A DNA stretch of 5,307 nucleotides from an uncultured Flavobacterium sp. (GTDB taxonomy: Bacteria > Bacteroidota > Bacteroidia > Flavobacteriales > Flavobacteriaceae), in the NCBI RefSeq assembly GCF_946482535.1, contig NZ_CAMLRU010000175.1:1-5307 (forward strand). The letters run 5' to 3'. The translations under genes were made by a program, and so were the position numbers. Below are positions 1 through 4,240 of this stretch, in pieces. The notes beneath the pieces are model-generated. The model was not told the DNA's origin. It worked only from the letters and a program-made list of their open reading frames with translations, and made no database searches. Position 1 is the first letter of the stretch. The number at the start of each line of letters is the position of its first letter.

Positions 1-256
1 CTTAAAATTCGGTAACGATGAACCAATCAAATTGTCTCCGAAAGAGTCTGATTTGCTAAAAATGATGGCTATCTATGAAAACGATTTGATGCCGAGAGAA
101 TTGGCGCTAACCAAAATCTGGAGAGAAGACAACTACTTCACCTCAAGAAGTATGGATGTTTACATCGCCAAATTGCGTAAGTATCTAAAAGAAGATCCAA
201 ACGTTGAAATCCTCAACATCCACGGCGAAGGATTCCGATTGGTCGTAAAAAAATAA
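1..256 (+). CDS. Response regulator, C-terminal winged-helix DNA-binding domain (OmpR/RprY-like), 5' end missing
   Basis: This is the last 84 codons of a two-component response regulator; the reading frame is open from base 2 to the TAA at 254-256, and the receiver domain lies off the left edge. The visible part is the Trans_Reg_C winged helix: an N-terminal strand, the LSPKESDLL helix, then RELALTKIW, the recognition-helix segment SRSMDVYIAKLRKYL, and the wing hairpin ending in NIHGEGFRLVV. That recognition helix and the IHGxGF wing closely resemble RprY, the regulator partnered with the RprX histidine kinase in Bacteroides and its relatives, so this is probably the Flavobacterium orthologue; I leave the symbol blank because only one domain is seen. 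It should bind DNA as a dimer after phosphorylation of the missing receiver. The gene is convergent with the minus-strand cluster and is followed closely by a terminator. The TTG at 32 is an internal leucine codon, not the start. Confidence 0.9.
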   Translation, partial: LKFGNDEPIKLSPKESDLLKMMAIYENDLMPRELALTKIWREDNYFTSRSMDVYIAKLRKYLKEDPNVEILNIHGEGFRLVVKK

Positions 257-262
257 ATAATT

Positions 263-290
263 TCCCTGTCATTTGGCAGGGATTTTTTTT
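263..290 (+). terminator. Intrinsic terminator after the response regulator, possibly bidirectional
   Basis: A 7-bp stem, CCCTGTC (264-270) with GGCAGGG (275-281), closes an ATTT tetraloop and includes one G-T wobble. T263 and A282 can extend it, and eight T residues follow (283-290). It begins 10 bp after the response-regulator stop, as expected for the end of that transcript. Read on the minus strand, the same hairpin is followed by an A/T-rich, T-dominated stretch (262 down to 247), so it may also end the long minus-strand unit after the thioesterase gene. The plus-strand role is clear; the minus-strand role is inferred. Confidence 0.88.
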
Positions 291-375
291 AGGAGCTGTT
301 TCCGGCTTTCCGTTCCAATCTTTTTAAATTGCCCAGGCAACTTAAAAAGGATTTCCTCTGCAATCCGGGCTAGGG
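291..375 (+). repeat. Dispersed structured repeat, copy A
   Basis: This 85-bp element starts AGGAGCTGTTTCC and ends CCGGGCTAGGG. It matches copy B (2105-2165, opposite strand) at 26 of 30 bases in the left arm and 21 of 24 in the right arm; only the centre differs in length and sequence. It can fold: AGC 294-296 with GCT 369-371, a five-base bulge 297-301, CCGG 302-305 with CCGG 365-368, a C306.T364 mismatch, and TT 307-308 with AA 362-363. Inside sits a hairpin: AATC 317-320 with GATT, G350 bulged, then TTTTTAA 321-327 with TTAAAAA 342-348, and TTGC with GCAA around a CCAG loop. No T-tract follows, so it is not an intrinsic terminator. It fills most of the gap between the convergent genes. 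I recall similar sequences scattered in Flavobacterium genomes but know no formal name. Confidence 0.8.
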
Positions 376-382
376 CAAAGCG

Positions 383-1120
383 CTAACGACAATGCAATTG
401 CAAAGCAAAACAAGTTTTGTCCTCACGAGAAATAGCAAAAGTAATCGCATCGTCCGAAACTTTCTGTTTGATTTCAATGGTGTCGTTAAGTGAAACTTCT
501 TTTAAGTAGTTCATTTCAAAACTGTCTATAGCTTGGTTTTGAATGATAGCCAAATCCACACTATCCAAACACCATTCTAAGTATTTCACACTATTGGCAT
601 GATTCACAATATCCAAATCTGAAAGCTTCACGGTATGCGTTCCAACGGTTTGCATTTCGTGTTGAAAATCAATTTTGCCAAAAGTTTGGTGAGTTGCTCT
701 TTCTGTATATTTTTCAAAATGCTCGTGTGGCAAAGCCAAATTTTCCGGCCGACGGGTTTGGGTGTTAAAAACCGCCCAAAAGGTTTCACAGCCTACAATC
801 TTTTCATCACCAACATACAGTTCCAAACAACGAATCGAACGGGAATTTTCAAGCGAGTTAATCCAAGTTTTCACCGTAACCACGTCACGCCATTTGGGTA
901 ACCGATTAATTTCAACCCGCATTCTGCTCAAAACCCAAGCCTGGTGATGGACTTGCATATCGCTAAAACTAATGCCGCCCAATTCGGCATGTAAACCGGC
1001 CGTCAACTGCAAAATGTTACACAAATCGGTGTATTTCAAATACCCGTTTGGATAACATTGCAGAAAATTGATTTCCCAATCTTTGGTTAGTTTTGAATTG
1101 AAATTTGGTGAAATGGGCAT
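383..1120 (-). CDS. Acyl-ACP thioesterase, double hotdog fold (FatA/FatB family)
   Basis: The predicted cytosolic enzyme of 245 residues hydrolyses acyl-ACP to free fatty acid and ACP, ending chain elongation. Two hotdog domains are visible. The first (about 10-135) has the helix segment ILQLTAGLHAELGG at 36-49, followed by the WVLSRMRVEINRLPKW strand region at 62-77. The second (about 155-245) carries DLDIVNHANSVKYLEW at 168-183, which matches the D..N.H.N..KY..W active-site signature of plant and bacterial acyl-ACP thioesterases: D170, N173 or N176, and H174 are the likely catalytic or structural residues. There is no signal peptide or membrane segment. The length fits bacterial members, which lack the plant transit peptide. 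The ATG at 1118-1120 is preceded by an A/T-rich leader (TTATAAAA) and the heptamer array that also forms the 3' end of miaA. It is the last gene of the minus-strand unit. A general 4-hydroxybenzoyl-CoA-type thioesterase is less likely given the double domain. Confidence 0.88.
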   Translation of the reverse strand: MPISPNFNSKLTKDWEINFLQCYPNGYLKYTDLCNILQLTAGLHAELGGISFSDMQVHHQAWVLSRMRVEINRLPKWRDVVTVKTWINSLENSRSIRCLELYVGDEKIVGCETFWAVFNTQTRRPENLALPHEHFEKYTERATHQTFGKIDFQHEMQTVGTHTVKLSDLDIVNHANSVKYLEWCLDSVDLAIIQNQAIDSFEMNYLKEVSLNDTIEIKQKVSDDAITFAISREDKTCFALQLHCR

Positions 1121-1126
1121 TTTTAT

Positions 1127-1179
1127 AATTATGAATTATGAATTATGAATTATGAATTATGAATTATGAATTATGAATT
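1127..1179. repeat. Heptanucleotide tandem repeat (ATGAATT)7 spanning the miaA 3' end
   Basis: Seven perfect copies of ATGAATT (AATTCAT on the coding strand) run from 1131 to 1179, preceded by a partial AATT at 1127-1130. The array supplies the last residues and TAA stop of miaA (stop at 1157-1159) and nearly all of the 36-bp spacer before the thioesterase ATG. Because AATTCAT repeated in any frame gives a TAA every 21 bases, miaA would terminate whatever the copy number. Perfect short tandem copies of this kind are prone to slippage, so the leader length of the thioesterase gene may vary between strains. Confidence 0.95.
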
Positions 1180-2089
1180 GATTCTCTATGTGCTCAATAA
1201 TAGCTGTTCTGTCGGTTTGGTAATCAAACCACTTTGTGTTTTCGGTTCGTTTGAACCAAGTGATTTGACGTTTGGCGAATCGTCGGGTGTTTTTTTTGAT
1301 TTCTTCTATGGCAAATTCAAGATTGGTTGTACCATCAAAATAATCAAACAATTCTCGGTAGCCAACGGTTTGCAGGGCATTCAGCTGTTTGTTTGGATAT
1401 AAGGCTTTGGCTTCTTCTAATAAACCTTCAACCATCATCAAATCAACCCGTTGGTTGATTCGGTTGTACATGATGTCACGATCGGCTTCTAAACCAATGA
1501 CAATAGGAGTGAAGTGTCTTGTGTTTTTCTTCTGCCCAATAAAACTCGAATATGGTTTTCCGGTGCCTAAACAAACTTCCACAAAGCGTTTCATACGTTG
1601 CGGATTTTGGAGCGTTTGCGGGTTTTCAGTGGTTAGTTTACGGAAATAATCAGGATCTGATTCTTGTAACTTTTGCTGCAGGTAATCAATTCCAAGTTTT
1701 TCAAAATCAGCGTTAATTTGAGTTCGAACAGCTTCGTCAATATCGGGAAAATCATCAAAGCCTTTCAAGACCGCATCAACATACAAACCCGAACCGCCAA
1801 CCATGATTTGGACATTATTCTTTTGGAATAATTCCTCCAATTTAGCAATCGCTTCTTGTTCAAAATCGCCCACAGAATACGATTCAAAAATCGATTTGTT
1901 TTGGATGAAATGATGCGGTGCTGCATTAAGCTCTTCTAAGGTTGGTACGGCAGTTCCGATTTTCATTTCTTTAAAAAACTGTCGGCTGTCACACGAAAGA
2001 ATATCGCAACCAAAATGTTGGGCCAAAGCAATGCTAAGGGAAGTTTTTCCGATGGCTGTTGGTCCGATGATGGTGATTAAGTAGTTCAA
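1157..2089 (-). CDS. miaA: tRNA dimethylallyltransferase MiaA
   Basis: MiaA transfers a dimethylallyl group from DMAPP to N6 of A37 in tRNAs that read UNN codons, the first step toward ms2i6A. With the TTG at 2087-2089 as start the protein has 310 residues, the usual family length. Visible motifs are the P-loop GPTAIGKT (9-16), DSRQFF with the catalytic-type aspartate D34, IGTAVP (44-49), PHHFI (58-62), GGSGLY (98-103), NPQRMKR (162-168), TVGYRE (241-246) and the basic C-terminal segment RRFAKRQITWF (269-279). The open frame continues to a TTG at 2143, but those 18 extra codons are read from repeat copy B and are not MiaA-like; homologues I recall begin at the equivalent of MNYLITIIGPT. No ATG or GTG lies in frame between the repeat and the P-loop. 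The last six residues (FIIHNS) and the stop come from the heptamer array. It lies 82 bp after the exonuclease gene and 36 bp before the thioesterase gene. Confidence 0.96.
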   Translation of the reverse strand: MNYLITIIGPTAIGKTSLSIALAQHFGCDILSCDSRQFFKEMKIGTAVPTLEELNAAPHHFIQNKSIFESYSVGDFEQEAIAKLEELFQKNNVQIMVGGSGLYVDAVLKGFDDFPDIDEAVRTQINADFEKLGIDYLQQKLQESDPDYFRKLTTENPQTLQNPQRMKRFVEVCLGTGKPYSSFIGQKKNTRHFTPIVIGLEADRDIMYNRINQRVDLMMVEGLLEEAKALYPNKQLNALQTVGYRELFDYFDGTTNLEFAIEEIKKNTRRFAKRQITWFKRTENTKWFDYQTDRTAIIEHIENQFIIHNS

Positions 2090-2105
2090 TGCACTTGTTT
2101 TTTTT
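2090..2105 (-). promoter_or_regulatory. A-rich translation leader of miaA
   Basis: On the coding strand, A8 followed by CAAGTGCA stands between the end of repeat copy B and the TTG at 2089. There is no Shine-Dalgarno sequence. Bacteroidetes commonly initiate from A-rich, weakly structured leaders, so this supports TTG 2089 as the start rather than the TTG at 2143 inside the repeat. I found no Bacteroidetes-type promoter box (TAnnTTTG) in the 82-bp gap, so miaA is probably read from upstream. Confidence 0.4.
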
Positions 2106-2165
2106 AGCCCCGATAGCAGTGGAAATCCTCGAAGAGATTGCAACGGATAGCGGGAAATAGCTCCT
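2105..2165 (-). repeat. Dispersed structured repeat, copy B
   Basis: On the minus strand this element runs from AGGAGCTATTTCC to TCGGGGCTA, about 61 bp, and starts 6 bp after the exonuclease stop codon. It has the same arms as copy A with a short centre. The fold is preserved: A2162-G2161-C2160 with G2108-C2107-T2106, a TATTT bulge (2159-2155), CCCG (2154-2151) with CGGG (2112-2109), a C2150.T2113 mismatch, and TA with TA. Then comes an inner hairpin, AAT + CTC with a three-base TTC loop, GAG, a bulged G at 2127, and ATT. Two of the differences from copy A swap both partners of a pair (G-C to C-G, T-A to A-T). The element occupies most of the exonuclease-miaA gap and could act in the mRNA as a processing, stability or attenuation structure; that is inference. 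Confidence 0.8.
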
Positions 2166-2171
2166 AATCAA

Positions 2172-3533
2172 TTAAAATTTCACAATTCGGATTACTTTAT
2201 GGCGGCGCAAATAACCTTGTATAATGGTTCGGGTGTCACGGTTGTTTTGCATCGGGATGATTAGGTTTTTCAAGATTTCGATGTTGTTGACTTGGTAATT
2301 CAAATCGAAAAAGCAATAGCCTTTGTAAATCCCGTTTTCAATTAACACCGCACTGCGCTCGTTGATGTTTCGACCGCGGTCGATGATGACCATATTGTTG
2401 TTCTCGAACTTCATTTCTCGGATAAATTCTTCCACGCGTTCGTTGTAGTCTTCTTCCGGTTCTTGGTTCAAACAAGCGCCTTTGCACTCTTTGATTTTGA
2501 GTTGAAAACAACCGTTTTTGGTTTCGTACAGACCGTTGATTTTTTGACACAATTGGTGTTCGGCGGTAATTTTATGCAACATATTTTTACCTTCCTGAAT
2601 CGAAGTAAACGAAGTAATTTCTTTTTTGCGACCATCGGCTTTCTGGACTTTTAAGGCCAAATAACCGTTTGCATCTTTTTCGGCATACAAGGCATATTGA
2701 AAAATAGTTTTGCGCTGTGAGCGATTGTAGATGGGTTTGTTGATTTTAATTTCTTCGCTTTCTTTGAGTAACGCAATCAGTTCGCTGCCGGTTTCTTCAT
2801 AGGTTACCGCAAAGACTTCACGCTGAATTTTTTTGCTTTTGCCCGAAGTTCCGGTGAAATGTTGGTTGATGCGTTTCTTGATATTTTTGCTTTTGCCGAT
2901 ATAAATCAAATCGCCTTTTTCGTTATGAATATAATAAATGCCGGTTCTTGTTGGCAGGCTTTCAACGATATCCAATAGTTTTGGCGATAGTCCTTTTTTA
3001 ATTTCGGCTTTGATTAGGCTGATTAGGATTTCTTTTTCGACATCTTTATCCAAAATCATTTTGAACAATTTCACGGTTGCCAAAGCATCTCCGCTGGCGC
3101 GATGTCTGTCGGTTACCGGAATTCCCAAAGAACGAACCAATTTGCCTAAGCTGTAAGAAGCTTGTCCGGGAATGAGTTTCTGGGCTAATTCTACGGTGCA
3201 AAGGGTTGGTTTGATATAATCATAGCCTAACCGACTGAATTCGGTGCGCAAGATTCGGTAGTCAAAAGAAGCATTGTGAGCCACCACGATACAGTTCTCG
3301 GTAATTTCAATAATGCGTTTGGCTACTTCATAAAACTTAGGCGCTGAACGCAACATAGCATTGTTAATCCCGGTCAATTTCACCACAAAAGGTTGAATCG
3401 GCTTTTCGGGATTGACCAAACTGATAAATTGATCCACAATTTCATGACCGTCAAATTTGTAGATGGCGATTTCGGTAATGCCTTCTTCGTTAAATTGGCC
3501 TCCGGTGGTTTCTATGTCGAGTATGGCGTACAA
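2172..3533 (-). CDS. DnaQ-type 3'-5' exonuclease fused to a UvrC-like GIY-YIG nuclease
   Basis: The protein of 453 residues has two nuclease domains. Residues 1-165 form a DEDDh exonuclease like DNA polymerase III epsilon: DIET (D6, E8), AHNASFD (H86, D91) and HRASGD (H144, D149). Residues about 195-275 form a GIY-YIG domain: GIYYI 198-202, YIGKS 211-215, R221, E258 and N270, with the E-to-N spacing of 12 that I recall for UvrC. Next comes a UvrC-like cysteine region with C329, C342, C350 and C354. The remaining 80 residues resemble nothing I can name. The UvrB-binding UVR motif, the RNase H-like nuclease and the HhH pair of full UvrC are absent, so it is closer to Cho plus an exonuclease. 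It probably nicks and trims damaged or branched DNA; substrate unknown. The start is a TTG (3531-3533); no other start lies in frame before a stop 15 codons or fewer upstream. It lies 36 bp after yggS, in a gap filled by heptamers. Confidence 0.9.
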   Translation of the reverse strand: MYAILDIETTGGQFNEEGITEIAIYKFDGHEIVDQFISLVNPEKPIQPFVVKLTGINNAMLRSAPKFYEVAKRIIEITENCIVVAHNASFDYRILRTEFSRLGYDYIKPTLCTVELAQKLIPGQASYSLGKLVRSLGIPVTDRHRASGDALATVKLFKMILDKDVEKEILISLIKAEIKKGLSPKLLDIVESLPTRTGIYYIHNEKGDLIYIGKSKNIKKRINQHFTGTSGKSKKIQREVFAVTYEETGSELIALLKESEEIKINKPIYNRSQRKTIFQYALYAEKDANGYLALKVQKADGRKKEITSFTSIQEGKNMLHKITAEHQLCQKINGLYETKNGCFQLKIKECKGACLNQEPEEDYNERVEEFIREMKFENNNMVIIDRGRNINERSAVLIENGIYKGYCFFDLNYQVNNIEILKNLIIPMQNNRDTRTIIQGYLRRHKVIRIVKF

Positions 3534-3536
3534 GTC

Positions 3537-3564
3537 AGTGATTAGTAATTAGTGAATAGTAATT
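3537..3564. repeat. Degenerate heptamer array AGTRAWT x4 between yggS and the exonuclease gene
   Basis: Four 7-bp units follow one another: AGTGATT, AGTAATT, AGTGAAT and AGTAATT, then a partial AG. They can also be seen as a 14-bp unit repeated twice with one mismatch. The array lies three bases upstream of the TTG start of the exonuclease gene and fills 28 of the 36 bp of spacer, so it makes up that gene's whole leader. The copies have diverged, so this array is probably older or less active than the perfect one at 1127-1179. Confidence 0.85.
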
Positions 3565-3569
3565 AGTTT

Positions 3570-4229
3570 TTATCGATTTCCGAAGATACTACTTCCAATC
3601 CGAACCATGTTGCTGCCGCAATCGATGGCTAATTGGTAGTCGCCGCTCATGCCCATGGACAGAGTTTGGAGTTGTAAGTTTGGAGTTTGGAGTGGTTTGT
3701 ATTTATCGAAAATAGCTTTCAGATGTTCGAATTCACGTTTGATTTGTTCTTGATTGTCGGTGAAAGTAGCCATGCCCATTAAACCGACGATTTTGATGTT
3801 TTGCATTTCTTTTAGCTCCTCGGAATTCAGTAGGGCGTTGAGTTCTTCTTTGTTTAAACCGAATTTGGTTTCTTCCTCGGCGATGTGAATTTGGAGTAAA
3901 CAATTAATGTTTTTTCTCCAACGCACCGCTTGACGATTGATTTCTTTGAGTAGCTTTAAACTGTCTACTCCGTGTATCAACTTCACATAAGGCACCATGT
4001 ATTTCACCTTGTTGGATTGTACGTGCCCAATCATATGCCATTCGATGTCCTTAGGCATTTGCTGCCATTTCTCGGTCATTTCTTGGATTTTATTTTCCCC
4101 GAAAATGCGTTGGCCAGCTTCATACGCTTCCATCAAATCACTAACGGGTTTGGTTTTAGAAACCGCTACCAAAGTGACATTTTCAGGTAGTGAGGATTTT
4201 ATATTGAGTAGATTGTCTTTAATTGACAT
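3570..4229 (-). CDS. yggS: YggS/PLPBP family pyridoxal-5'-phosphate homeostasis protein
   Basis: YggS binds PLP without a known enzymatic activity and buffers free PLP and amino-acid or keto-acid pools; its human orthologue is PROSC/PLPBP. The protein has 219 residues and the alanine-racemase N-terminal TIM-barrel fold. Visible signatures are LVAVSKTKP with the PLP Schiff-base lysine K25, FGENKIQE (43-50), HMIGHVQSNK (65-74), KFGL (122-125), GLMGMAT (149-155), LSMGMSGDYQLAI (190-202) and the phosphate-binding GSNMVRIG (205-212). The ATG at 4227-4229 follows the DUF1015 stop by 11 A-rich bases, so the two are almost certainly co-transcribed. Residues 180-189, just before the LSMGMS motif, are encoded by a heptamer array, giving an odd Q/L/T/P-rich linker in a normally compact loop. 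The protein remains full length with all key motifs. Confidence 0.96.
   Translation of the reverse strand: MSIKDNLLNIKSSLPENVTLVAVSKTKPVSDLMEAYEAGQRIFGENKIQEMTEKWQQMPKDIEWHMIGHVQSNKVKYMVPYVKLIHGVDSLKLLKEINRQAVRWRKNINCLLQIHIAEEETKFGLNKEELNALLNSEELKEMQNIKIVGLMGMATFTDNQEQIKREFEHLKAIFDKYKPLQTPNLQLQTLSMGMSGDYQLAIDCGSNMVRIGSSIFGNR
3663..3690. repeat. Heptamer array AGTTTGG x4 inside yggS
   Basis: The units are AGTTTGG (3663), AGTTGTA (3670, degenerate), AGTTTGG (3677) and AGTTTGG (3684), followed by a partial AGT. On the coding strand the unit is CCAAACT. It encodes residues 180-189 of YggS (LQTPNLQLQT), a region between the last helix and the LSMGMSGDY motif. The unit is not a multiple of three, so gain or loss of one copy would shift the frame and remove the PLP phosphate-binding end, while a change of three copies would add or remove seven residues in frame. 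Confidence 0.85.
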
Positions 4230-4240
4230 TTGTTTTCTAA

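Noticed and set aside
291..375. Repeat copy A as a second intrinsic terminator
   Set aside because: It folds well, but neither the inner hairpin nor the whole element is followed by a T-tract on either strand.
635..947. Plus-strand open frames opposite the thioesterase gene
   Set aside because: They are antisense shadows of a strongly supported gene, overlap each other, and their translations show no domain or conserved motif.
1127..1179. CRISPR array or iteron/DnaA-box cluster
   Set aside because: The units are contiguous 7-mers without spacers, do not match a DnaA box, and lie between housekeeping genes with no replication or cas gene.
2144..2171. AGGAG in the repeat arm as a Shine-Dalgarno site
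   Set aside because: It is part of the repeat arm in both copies, has no start codon at a suitable distance, and this lineage rarely depends on Shine-Dalgarno sites.
2338..2550. Arginine/glutamine-rich minus-strand frame inside the exonuclease gene
   Set aside because: It is the same strand read in another frame; its composition follows from frame-shifted codons and it has no leader of its own.
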